Position numbers and translations under genes: made by a program. From positions 14,546,652-14,610,651 of the forward strand of contig CM064655.1 in the NCBI GenBank assembly GCA_032717465.1: a stretch of 64,000 nucleotides of DNA, read 5' to 3'. Positions 40,026 to 50,937 of the stretch are shown here, piece by piece. The notes beneath the pieces were generated by a model. The model was not told the DNA's origin. It searched no databases and worked only from the letters and a program-made list of their open reading frames with translations. Numbering within the stretch: position 1 is the stretch's first letter; each line of letters starts with the position of its first letter. This DNA is from Coenobita brevimanus. Its lineage: Eukaryota > Arthropoda > Malacostraca > Decapoda > Coenobitidae.

Positions 40026-42296
40026 CTAATCCCGCAAAGGGTGGCCGCAGACAAAATGCCTCCAAGTCGCTCTGTCACCCACCATTTGACTACCCTCCCC
40101 CCAACTCACCCCCCCCTCCCTCATATACCTCTCAACTCCATCCCTCCACCTCATCCTCGGTCTACGTCTCCCTCCCTCCACCTCACCTACATACACCCTC
40201 TTAGTCAGTCTTTCATTCTCCATTCTCTCCACATGTCCAAACCACCTCAGTGTATTTCTCCTAATCTTCTCAACCACATCCACATCCACCCCACAACGTT
40301 CCTTCACTTCCTCATTCGTCAACCTCTCCCTCCATGTCACTCCACATGCTCCTCTCAAGTAACTCATTTCCACTGCTCTCACTCTTGACTTGTTCCCCTC
40401 TTGCAAGGTCCACGCCTCGCTTCCATACGTCAGGGTAGGGATCACAATACTATCATGCAGTGACTTCTTAACTTTCATACTCACCTCCCTATTTCTCATC
40501 ACTGCTTTCAGTGAACAAACAACCTTCCTTCCCTGCTGTACTCTTTCACGCACTTCATCCCCCAAAGTTCCATCGTTACTCATCACACTACAAAAGTACT
40601 TGAATGTACTCACACTCTCCATATCCTCACCATCCAACCTCACTGTACATTCTGTGACTTCATTCCTCTCAAACACCATAACTTCACTTTTGTTTACATT
40701 AACTTTGGCCATGTGGAGGGTGAAAGACTGATGAAGAGAGTGTATGTGAGTGAGGTGGAGGGGGGAAGAGGGAGGGGGAGGCCGAGGATCAGATGGAGGG
40801 ATGGGGTGGAGCGGTATATGAGAGAGGGGGGTGTGAGTTGGGAGCAGGGCAGTAAAATGCCGGGGGACAGGACAACGTGGAGGTGATTTGTTTGTGGCCA
40901 CCCCAAACAGGATTGAGGCGTCTGGCAATAGATAGATAGATAGATAGACATTAACTTTCAGCTTCCTCCTCCTACACACTATCCCAAATTCATTCACCAA
41001 ACCTTGCAACTCCCATTCATCTTCACTCAACAATACTGTATCATCAGCAAACAGCAACACCAGAATCTTCCAAATCCCATCCTCATTCATTAGAGCTACC
41101 CCCACATCCACTGCCCTACCTTGCACCTCCTTTACAACCCCATCCATGTATATATTAAACAGCCATGGAGACATCACACAACCCTGTTTCAGTCCCACAT
41201 TGCGATAAAAAAACTCACTCAGCTCACCATCCACTCGCACCATAGCCCTAGCTCCTTCGTACATACTCTTCACAGCATTCAACAATTTCCCCTCCACTCC
41301 ATATATTCTTAATACCTTCCACATACCTTGCCTATCTATTCTGTCATAAGCTTTCTCCAAGTCCATGAAGGCAGCATAAACTTCCTTTCCCTTCTCTAGA
41401 TACTTCTCCGCTAAACATCTTAGAACAAATATCTGATCTACACACTCTTTTCCCTTCCTAAAACCCCCTTGTTCTTCTCCAACTAGCTCCTCTGTCATAT
41501 GCCTAACCCTATCAATGAGTATTCTACCATATATTTTACCAGTCACACTAAGAAGGCAAATACCCCTATGGTTACCACATACTTCTCTCTCTCCTTTTCC
41601 TTTATATAAAGGAACAATTATACCTGATTTCCAGTCCTCTGGAACACTTCCCTTTTCCCAAGCCAATCTACACAACTTCCATATCCATTCCACAACAATC
41701 TCACCTCCATACCTCAGCATTTCACCACACACTCCATCAATTCCTGGGGCCTTCTCCAACTTGATCTTCTTCATTGCTTCCACTACTTCCATCCTACTGA
41801 TTTCTTCCTCCCTCCTCTCATCTCTCCTTCTCCTAGCCATTCCCCAACCACTTATACTCGCACTGCTGTCACTCTCTATATTCAACAAATCCTCAAAGTG
41901 CTCCTTCCATCTCCTCAATTTCTCTCTCTTCTCCACCAACAATCTATTATTCCTATCTTTCACTTCCCTACTATTTCCCCTTTCACACTGCCTTACTTTC
42001 TTTACCTCCTTCCAAAACAATTTCTTACTCTCCCTCCATTTCACACTCAGATTCTTCCCAAACTCTTCATCCACTTTCTTCTTACTCTCCTTCACCAGTC
42101 TCTTCACCTCCCTTCTCCTACTCACATATACCTCTCTCTTCTCTCTCTCATCTTCTCCCCAGCCTCTACTCGCTAACCATTCACTATATGCCTTCTTCTT
42201 TTGTTCCACAGTTCGTTTCACCTCATCAATCCACCATGCTGTCCCTTGCACACCCTTGCATCTCCTCCTCACTCCAAACCACCTCACACGCTGCAC
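40026..42296 (-). pseudogene. Chimeric RTE ORF with in-frame antisense insert (756 codons)
   Basis: The frame runs through linker (TAWWIDEVKRTVEQKKKAYS), RT motifs (KAPGIDGVCGEML, AFMDLEKAYDRIDR, GLKQGCVMSPWLFN, LLFADDTVLL) and, right after KLKVNV, enters a foreign block (YLSIYLLPDASILFGVATNK...LHQSFTLHMAK). It then resumes at VNVNKSEVMVFERNEVTE and goes on to the C-terminal domain. The foreign block is the antisense translation of an inserted RTE 3' fragment. Insert plus duplicated target is 252 bp, exactly 84 codons, and the antisense text has no stop. The protein would be an RT with a proline/serine-rich loop after the catalytic palm; activity is unlikely. Confidence 0.88.
40707..40947 (+). 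mobile_element. RTE subfamily-2 3' fragment inserted in RTE copy F
   Basis: A 241-bp plus-strand fragment from GGCCATGTGGAGGG to the GATA tail. It is bracketed by ACATTAACTTT at 40696-40706 and 40948-40958, a perfect 11-bp target duplication. It is a very short 5'-truncated insertion. Confidence 0.95.
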
Positions 42297-42818
42297 CTAT
42301 CTCTTCCGTAAATATCTTACATATGTCTTCCACCCCTTCCATCTGCTCTAGCTCATACCTTCCTAATCTTTCTTCCACTACGCTCTTATACTCTGACATT
42401 TTCTCACTATCTTGCAAATTCTCCACTCTTCTCATAGGAGCTGTTTCCTCCTGTCTTCCCCTTCGTCTCCTCAACCATTTTCTTTGCAGCTTCACCTTGG
42501 CCATCACTAAGTGATGGTCTGAGACTCCATTCCCCCACCCTCTCCACACTCTTGCATCTAACACTTGTCTTCTCATTCATCGTACATATCCTTAAATTTG
42601 TGAATTGTTTTGGCACACACTATTTCATTTGGTAGTGCATTCCACTGATCAATTGCTCTATTTGGAAAACTAAATTTCCTTACGTCTTTATCACCTCTCT
42701 TTTTAAACAGTTTTTTGCAGTGTCCTCTTGCTGATGCTTTCCCATATATTAAGTAATCATTTATGTCTATTTTCTCCTTCCCTGATATGCATTTATATAG
42801 CATAATCATGTCGCCTCT

Positions 42819-44109
42819 TTACCTTCTCTCCTGTAGTGTTGGTAGATTCAGTTTATTTAGTCTTTCTTCGTAGCTTAGATCCCTTAAGCTTGGTACCCAT
42901 CTTGTAGCGGCCCTTTGAACTTTTTCAATCTTGTCTATGTGTTTTTTGAGATGAGGACTCCAGACTACTGATGCATACTCCAAGTTTTTTCTGATGAATG
43001 ATGTTATTATCTTTCTTAGCACGTCTTCATTTATGTATGTAAACGCTATTCTCATATTGGCAAGCAGTGCATACATGTTCTGTACCTTCGCACTGATGTG
43101 GTCAGTCGGAGATAGTCTGTTATTGATAACCACACCTAGGTCCTTCTCTCTTTCTGTTGTGTGTAGGGTTTTATTTCCTAATGTATAATCCCAATTAGGT
43201 CTTTTTCCACTTTTACTAAACTTGATTACATGACACTTGACCACACTGAATTCCATTTGCCATGTATTACTCCATTCATGAAGTTTATTTAATTCTTCTT
43301 GTAGCTCTTTACAAGAGTCTGTGTTAGTAATTCTCCTTTGTATTTTTGCATTATCTGCAAACATATTTAGAAAGCTTTCATTTCCAGTGTTACTGTCTAT
43401 ATTATTTATATACACTAAAAACATGATTGGTGCCAGCACTGAGCCCTGTGGTACTCCACTAGTCACTTCTTTCCATGATGAGTAATTTCCCCTTAGTAAT
43501 GTTCTCATTTTTCTTATCATGAGAAAATTTTGCATCCAACAATAGTTTGCCTCGAATTCCTCCTTGATGGTAGAGTTTCCATAAAAGTCTTTGGTGTGGT
43601 ACTGTGTCAAATGCTTTCTTGAAATCTAAATAGACACTGTCCACCCATCCTTCTCTTTCCTGTAATGTGTCTATTACTCTGTTATAGTAGCTCAACAGAT
43701 TAGTAACACATGATTTTCGTTTTCTGAAACCAAACTGTCTTTCTGTTATCATACTGTGTTCTTCCAGGTGATTTACCCAAGCTTTTCTTATAAGCTTTTC
43801 TAATACCTTGCTTAAAACACTGGTTAATGATATTGGTCGGTAGTTAAGTGGATTTTGTCTATTCCCTTTCTTGAATGAGGGAACAATGTTTGCTTTCTTC
43901 CAAATATCAGGTAGTTTACCTTGACTCAAGGATTTCTTGAAAATTAAAAATAATGGTTTACTTAACTCCTTTGCACATTCACATAGTACCCAACATGAAA
44001 TTTCATCAGGACCATTTGCTTTTCCTTTGTCTAATTTACTTAGCTCCTCCTGTATTACTTTTTCTGATGTTTGTATGCCTGGTAGTATGTGTGGGCATGA
44101 ATGTTCCAC
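42819..44109 (-). pseudogene. CR1 reverse transcriptase (copy G)
   Basis: Frame 44109-43459: KGKANGPDEISCWVLCECAK, WKKANIVPSFKKGNRQNPLN, RQFGFRKRKSCVTNLLSYYN and YLDFKKAFDTVPHQRLLWKL. Frame 43610-42819: SWKEVTSGVPQGSVLAPIMF, FLNMFADNAKIQRR, WQMEFSVVKCHVIKF, EKDLGVVINNRLSPTDH and KVQRAATRWVPSLRDLSYEE. The two frames overlap out of phase. FADN in place of FADD would be expected to abolish catalysis. Confidence 0.85.
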
Positions 44110-44876
44110 ATAATCCCTCTCAAAATTTTTTTCTCTGTAAAAACTGATTGGAATTTCTTGTTTCGTGCTTCACAAATATCCTTCTCTTGTGTATAGGTGA
44201 TTCCCTCGTCCGTAATGGATTGTATTTTATCTTTTACTTTGGTTTTGCTTCTGATGTAGCTGTAAAATAGCTTCGGTTGATCACTACTTTTATTTATGAT
44301 ATCCTCCTCAAACTGTTTTTGGGCTTCCCTCCTTATTCTTGTATAATCGTTTCTTGCCTGTTTGTAATTATTATATGCCCTTTCACTACTGTGTCTTCTG
44401 TATCTATTCCACAACAAATCTCTTTTTTCTTTTGATTTTTTACATTCTCTATTGAACCATTTCTTTATTTTCTTTTCTGCTTCCTTGTGCTGTGGGATGT
44501 ACTTCTGGACTTCTATTTCATAAAGTTCACAGAATTTTTTACATTTAGCATTTAAATCTTGTCCTCTAAGCTCCTTTCCCCAATCAATTTCTAAGATCTA
44601 CTTCTTTAGGTCATGATAGTTTCCCTTTTTACAGTTTAGGCTCTTTTTGTAAATTTCATTGCTGTAAACAATGTCATATGCTATCCTGAAGTTGCAATTT
44701 CGTACAGCATGGTCGCTTTTGCCAAATGAAGGGTGGTATATTAAATTGTCAATATCGTTTTCTTGCCTAGTAAATATGAGATCTAGCACTGAGGGTACAT
44801 TGAGTCCTCTTTTTCTGGTGCTTTTCCTTACATGCTGCGTTAGGAAAAACTCTTGCATGAGATCCAGGAGCTTTTG

Positions 44877-44880
<4 letters not shown>

Positions 44881-44936
<56 letters not shown>

Positions 44937-45665
44937 TTACCTATTTGTAGTATACAGGAATTGAGCAATGCTCATGCTGTCCTGTCTCCATATCCACCTT
45001 TATCTAGTCTACCTTTACACATATGAATGTTTTTCTCCTGCACCACCTTTTTGTCTAAGTCATTCAAAATACTAATGTATTTACCTAATATACCTAATTG
45101 TGATATACACGAAATGTGCTATGCTAGTGGGTTCCAGTCATTGTTCCTCAGTAAGCCAAATTTAGCTTTAAACTCGTTTAAGTTTTTAGACTGGACAATC
45201 TCTTTGTCCAGGCTATTCCGTAAGTCTATACTTCTGTAAGGAAAGCTATATTTCTTGATATCCTTCAAGCAGCTTGACTTTTTCAATTTCATTCTGTGTC
45301 CTCTTGTTGCTCTCTTATCCCATAAAAACAGATCTTCTCGGTCAATTTTATGTACTGTACTCCCACCATGGTCCTGAATACTGCAATCATGTCTCCCCTC
45401 TTTCTCTTTTCCTCTAAGGAAGGCAAATCCAGCTTTTCCAGCCTCTCTCTGTATGGCAGATCTGCCAGACTGGGGACCATCTTGGTTGCTGTTCTTTGTA
45501 TTCTCTCAATCTTGTTTATATCTTTCTTTTGTGCCGGGACCACACTACCGCTGCACATTCTAACCTAGGGCGGATCATGGCCATTAACAATTTTTTCATC
45601 ATCTCCTCATCCATATAATGAAATGCTACTCTTATGTTAGTCAAGAGTTTATAAGTCTCTCTAAC
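44881..45665 (-). mobile_element. CR1-type LINE, short 5'-truncated copy (H)
   Basis: The tail is (GT)27 on the plus strand at 44881-44934. The 3' end follows (ACAAATAGGTAAATACACAC on the minus strand). The C-terminal frame 45558-45289 reads DINKIERIQRTATKMVPSLA and LEKLDLPSLEEKRKRGDMIA. It ends abruptly at about 45665, where the tail of copy I begins. Confidence 0.88.
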
Positions 45666-46034
45666 TGTGTGTGTATTTACCTATTTGTATTTACCTATTT
45701 GTAGTATACAGGAATTGAGCAATGCTCGTGTTGTCCTGTCTCCATATCCACATTTATCAAGTCTACCTTTACACACATGAATGTTTTTCTCATGCACCAC
45801 CTCTTTGTCTAAGTCGTTCCAATATTTAAGTACTTATACCTAATTGTGATATACACGGAATGTACTATGCTCGTAGGTTTCCATCGCTGTTTCTCAGTAA
45901 GTCAAATTTGGCTTTAAACTCGTTTAAGTTTTTAGACTGGACAATCTCTTTGTCCAGGCTATTCCATAAGTCTATACTTCTGTAAGGAAAGCTATATTTC
46001 TTGATATCCTTCAAGCAGCTTGACTTTTTCAATT

Positions 46035-47015
46035 TCATTCCGTGTCCTCTTGTTGCTCTCTTATCCCATTCAAACAGATCTTTTTGTCAATTTTATCTAC
46101 TCCCACCATGGTCCTGAACACTGCAATCATGTCTCCCCTCTTTCTCCTTTCCTCTAACGAAGGCAAATCCAGCTTTTCCAGCCTCTCTCTGTATGACAGG
46201 TCTGTCAGACTGGGGACCATCTTGGTTGCTGTTCTTTGTATTCTCTCAATCTTGTTTATATCTTTCTTTTTGTGTGGGGACCACACTACCGCTGCATATT
46301 CTAACCTGGGGCGGATCATTGCCACTATCAATATTTTCATCATCTCCTCATCCATATAATGAAATGCTACTCTTATGTTACTCAAGAGTTTATAAGTCTC
46401 TCCAACTATCTTGTTAATGTGCTTTTCTGGTGACACACTATCTTGGACCAGCACTCCCAAATCTTTCTCTTCTCTCCTTTCTGTGATTAATTCATTACCC
46501 AACAAATAATTCAGTGAAGGCCTCCTGGTACTTTTACCCATTTCCAATATTTTACATTTCTTTACATTAAATTTCATTTCCCACGTCCGGCTCCAATTGT
46601 GTATCCTATCCACATCCTCCTGCAGTATTTTACAATCCTCCTCAACCTCTACCTTCCTCAAGATCTTTACATCATCAGCAAACTGACTTGCATAACTGTT
46701 CACTCTATCTGCCATATCATTTACGTAAATCAGGAACATTACTAGCGCCAACACCAAGCCTTGAGGGACTCCACTTGTTACTTCCCTCCATCCAGACATC
46801 CTATCCTTTATTACTGTCCCCATTTGTCTGTCTCTCAAAAAGTCTCTCATCCATTCCAGAAGTTTCCCCTTCAGTCCTCCTATATATTCTAGTTTCCACA
46901 TTAGTCTCTTATGAGGTACCTTGTCAAAGGCCTTCTCTAAGTCTAAGTACACACAATCCACCCAACCATCTCTCTCCTGTACCACATCAATCGCTCTTGA
47001 GTAAAAGCTCAACAA
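46035..47015 (-). pseudogene. CR1 RT core and C-terminus, 326 open codons (copy I)
   Basis: It starts in the RT fingers/palm (MLSFYSRAIDVVQERDGWVD) and keeps the motifs YLDLEKAFDKVPHKRL, SGWREVTSGVPQGLVLALVM, FADDVKIL (intact catalytic Asp pair), WEMKFNVKKCKILEMGKS and EEKDLGVLVQDSVSPEKHIN. The C-terminal region MIRPRLEYAAVVWSPHKKKD and RGDMIAVFRTMVGVDKID follows. This is the best preserved CR1 RT block in the window. Confidence 0.88.
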
Positions 47016-47512
47016 GTTAGAAACTCATGACCTTCCACTTCTGAATCCAAACTGACATTCAGCCAAAATATTCATCTCTTCCAGATATTTTATCCATATG
47101 TCTTTCAGGACTCTCTCACACAATTTTGCGACCATGCTGGTTAGAGACACTGGTCTATAATTCAGGGGTTCTTCCCTGTTTCCTCCCTTGTAAATTGGTA
47201 CCACATTTGCCCTCTTCCATTCTTGAGGCACTTTTCCCTCTTCCAGTGAGCATACGATTAACCTGTGAATTTTATCCACCAGTTGTTCTCTGCATTCCTT
47301 CAGTACCCAATTAGAAATTCCATCAGGTCCTGGGGCTTTCCTTACATCTTGAGTTTCCAGTAATTTATACACTTCCTGTACCTCCACTTTTATATCTTTT
47401 ATCACCGGAACATTTCTAATCACTCCCTCCCCTTCCACAAGCTCCTTTTCTTTAGTGAAAACTGACTGGAAACGTTTGTTCATTATTTCTGCTTGCATTG
47501 CTGCATCCTTAA

Positions 47513-49490
47513 CCCCTTAACCGCGGGGCGTCACTTTCGTGACGCTTGGGAGCAAGGGATCATACCGCGGGGCGTCGCTTTTGTGATTCTGTGTTATTTT
47601 GAATTCACCCGGGCTTCCAAGTGGGGGCTTGTATCATCTATCGGTACTGCCAATGTCCAACACTAGTCAGCACTCCTAATCTCATCTGTACTCCCATCCA
47701 TTGTTGACAATTTAGCCATTTCTCCCCGTTCTTGACTCCCCTCCCTACCCCCCCTCCATTACCCTGTCCTCTCGCCTGCCCGGCCGTGCTACGCTAAGTA
47801 AATCTTCCCTGGAATTTTTCACTGATTTCATCCATTGAAATAAGCCCTATGTCCTATTCTTATACCAAATAATATATACAAGAAAGAAATAAGGTAAGTG
47901 AGAGTGCCATACACCTGGAATTGGCTAATTATCACCTGACAACACCTCACGTGCACTCGTTCGCTAATTTTCGCTGTTTTTTTCCCCTTGAAATATGCCC
48001 TATAATCTATTTTCGTAATAAATATACATGTAAGGAGGGAAGGGAGAACCCTAAGTGAAATTTACATTCACCTGGAACTACCTAATTTATAATGTATTGT
48101 CTAGATTTCCTGCCAATCATATCAGTGCTAGACAAAGCTGTTTCAAGATATAACATTGGTAGCTCTAAATATATATATCTCCTAAGTAGGCCTCTAATCT
48201 ATTTTCGTAATAAATATACATGTAAGGAGGGAAGGGAGCAACCTAAGTGATATTTACATTCACCTGGAACTACCAAATTTATAATGTATTGTCTAGATTT
48301 CCTGCCAATCATATCAGTGCTAGACTTAGCTGTTTCAAGAAGTAATATTGGTAACTCTGAATAACCCCTAGCAGGCCTCTACGCTGGTGGTCCTCCGTTA
48401 TCACTCAGTTCTCTCTCAACTTCCGAAGCGAGGGTACGTATGTTTCTTCTTGCTGACTTCAAGGCCTTTTTTCACCCCCATGCAAATGGCCCTGTGACCT
48501 TTACCCCCTACTAAACCTCGTGTGGAAAGAGGTAAAGGGCTGACAATTGATAAAAGAGTGACTACGATCTTTCTATTGAGTAAAACAGTGCAAGTGGAAT
48601 TGTAAATAATGTGTAAATAATGTGTAAACAGCAAGTGAAAGTAATGAATGTAAATATACGTGAACAATGGAAAATAGTTTTATAAGTTATTTCAAGTGAC
48701 AGTGCACAACACAGTGTAAATAAAATAGAAATGTAAATAACGTTAATAAAATAGAGAAAGTAAATAGAAATGTAAATGAGTAGTATTATAAGAATACGAG
48801 TATATACCCTAGGAGTAATGAAAGTGAAAGTTTCACTCTAGCATGTCTGAATGCTATGAGTTATGAGAGTGAAGATGAAAGTGACATTCACTCTCAATGC
48901 CAGTATACAGGACGAGAAAGTGAATGCTACGTATTTTACTGAAAGAAATTGAATCCCTACAGTGACAATAAACTAATACTACTGAAGGAAACTTATGGAT
49001 AAAGACTATAGATATATATAAGTGTTATATAGTAATAGAAATATAAAGTGTGAGGGGTTTTATGAATAATAAATGACAGACTACCAAGAGCGAACTAGTG
49101 CCAGTGCGACGATCAGACGCGCTCGTAATTTCCATTGCTTTCACAGTTTTTTTTTTTTTTTTAGTATGGATCCCAAACTACTTGAAAATTGTAGAATAGT
49201 GTTTATAGTGTTTGTATCTGGCTGTGGTAATCATATTACGGGTTGTCGGGAAGTGTAAAGTGGAGACTTCGTTACCCTACTTCAGAGGTCTCCACAAGTC
49301 CTACTGTAACCGACGAAGGCTCAACAATCATTCCAGGAGAAAGCTGAAGGTATGTGCCATAAGCATATGTAATTTTATTATTCTAGGACTAATAACTGAT
49401 TTTTGGCAAATATTTTTTGAGAGTCTGTCGGAGCCCAAATAACCCCGCGGCAGACGCAAGTCATTGGTAAACAAGCCCGCGGTGTAGGGG
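47513..49490. mobile_element. piggyBac-like non-autonomous element (copy 1)
   Basis: TTAA flanks both ends (47509-47512 and 49491-49494). The paralogous LINE copy J has a single TTAA at the same place, proving a clean TTAA target duplication. Ends CCCCTTAACCGCGGGGCGTC and, reverse-complemented from the right, CCCCTACACCGCGGGCTTGT form an imperfect 14-15-bp inverted repeat rich in CCGCGG. TTAA targeting and CCC-type ends are piggyBac features. The 1978-bp interior has only small frames. It contains a near-perfect 192-bp-period duplication (about 48003-48360). A TGTAAATAATG-rich region follows at 48600-48790. Confidence 0.8.
48003..48360. repeat. 192-bp tandem duplication in the piggyBac-like element
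   Basis: AATCTATTTTCGTAATAAAT through CCTGCCAATCATATCAGTGC occurs at about 48004 and 48196. Copy 2 (62647-64000) is duplicated over a different segment. Confidence 0.85.
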
Positions 49491-50860
49491 TTAAAGACCT
49501 CTCCTTCTACTTTCAGTTTGGTGATTCCTTCCTTTTGTTTCAGTTTGCCATTAACAAATCTATAAAACAGTTTGGGTTCATCCTTGCATTTGTCTATTAT
49601 ACCTTTTTCAAAATTCCTTTCTTCTTCTCTACGTATTCTTGTGTATTCATTTCTAGTTCTTTTATGTTCTTCCTTTGTTCTGTTGTTGCCTCTCTTTCTC
49701 CAATTGTTCCATGCCTTATCTCACTCTTTTTTTGCTATCATACACCTTCTATTAAACCACTCCTTTTTCCTGTTTTCTTTCCCTCTTACTCTTGGTACAA
49801 ATTTTTCCACTCCCAAATTATAGAAGTCTAGAAAGATATCCCACTTCCTCTGTATCTCTCTTGTTTCTCTGAATTTTCTCCAATCTGCATTTTCAAAAAA
49901 GTTTCTCAATCCTGTAAAATTTGCTTTCCCAATGTTGTATCTTTCCTGTCTATGAAGCTCGTCTCTTGGCTCGACGTTCCCTATTAACATCTGGAACTCA
50001 ATGACCACATGATCACTTTTTCCTAAAGGACAGAGTTATTTCAATGATTCTATTACATCGGGTTCTTTGGTGAACAGTAAATCTAACCTTGCTGGTGTGG
50101 CCTCACCTCGAAACCGTGTCTCTTCTTTGACCCATTGCGTCATCACATTATTCATTATTATATTTAATAACATAGTGCCCCATGAATCATCGCCACCTCC
50201 CGAGTACCATTCCTCCCAGTTCACCTCTTTATAGTTAAAATCATCCACTAAAATTATATTATTGGTTTTCTCAATTATTTTTTGCAAATAGCTTGCCATA
50301 TCTGACAACATCTCATGGTATTCATCATCCTTCCATGCTCTCATCTTTGGGGGAACATACACTACCGCCATATCTCTCTTAACATTCTCTCCAGTTTCTA
50401 ATTTCATATATATCACTTCAGCCCTGCCTTCTCCCATTTCCACAGTATCTACATTTATGTTGTTCTTCACTGCTATCATCACTCCTCCTCCCTTTTTTTC
50501 TTTCCTGTCTTTTCTCCACAGTTTGTATTTACCATCTCCCAAATGAACATCAATATCTTCTCTTAATTTGGTCTCTACAAAGCACATGACATCAGGTTCA
50601 TGTTCTTTCAAGAAATCGTTAATTTCGATCCTTGTCGATATGAAACCATCAACATTAGTATATATCACCTTCAAATTATTTTTGACGTTTTTAATACCCT
50701 CTTCTCTCCTACTCTCTATCCGTACCACTTCCTCAACTTCTGATCTTTCACAGCCATCCCCCTTAGTTTCCTTCACTTCTATTTCCTTAAATACCACTTC
50801 CTTACTTTTATATCCAATACTCTCCAAAAAAAAGTATTACATTCTTCCTCTGTCCTCTTA

Positions 50861-50866
<6 letters not shown>

Positions 50867-50937
<71 letters not shown>

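Larger units (their letters stand above)
39999..42578 (-). mobile_element. RTE-clade LINE nested in CR1 copy G (copy F)
   Basis: Subfamily 1 by its 3' end. ATCGT at 39994-39998 and 42579-42583 is the target duplication. The 5' truncation lies in the endonuclease (MRRQVLDARVWRGWGNGVSD). A 2-bp deletion near 42275 puts the endonuclease end (42576-42226) out of frame with the rest. It carries an antisense insertion of an RTE subfamily-2 fragment (40707-40947). Confidence 0.9.
39841..44880 (-). mobile_element. CR1-type LINE, diverged copy (G), with nested RTE
   Basis: Minus strand: endonuclease end (44858-44598, SVLDLIF and GKSDHAVRN), linker (44417-44055, YNNYKQARNDYTRIRREAQK), RT (44109-43459 and 43610-42819), C-terminus (42809-42585, ARGHCKKLFKKRGDKDVRKF), RTE copy F (42578-39999), then 3' end and (CA)43. 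It starts at 44880, inside the endonuclease, so it is 5'-truncated. It differs more from E, I and J than they do from each other. Its catalytic box reads MFADNAKI, with Asn for the second Asp. Confidence 0.85.
45666..50866 (-). mobile_element. CR1-type LINE, near-complete copy (I), split by a piggyBac-like element
   Basis: Minus strand: endonuclease (50827-50036: VIYTNVDGFIS, VMCFVETKLREDI, LVDDFNYKEVNWEEW, TPARLDLLF), linker (50008-49500), TTAA element (49490-47513), early RT (47498-47025), later RT and C-terminus (47015-46035: YLDLEKAFDKVPHKRL, TSGVPQGLVLA, ASQFADDVKILRK, LEKLDLPSLEERRKRG), 3' end and a short (CA)n tail. The 5' end lies at 50866, close to but shorter than copy E. GDFN has become DDFN, and an in-frame junction at about 47020 is broken. 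Confidence 0.9.

Noticed and set aside
48416..48667. Frame conserved between the two piggyBac-like copies (48416-48667 and 63705-63893, minus strand)
   Set aside because: Similarity reflects nucleotide identity between copies. Frame lengths and ends differ, and no transposase motif is visible.
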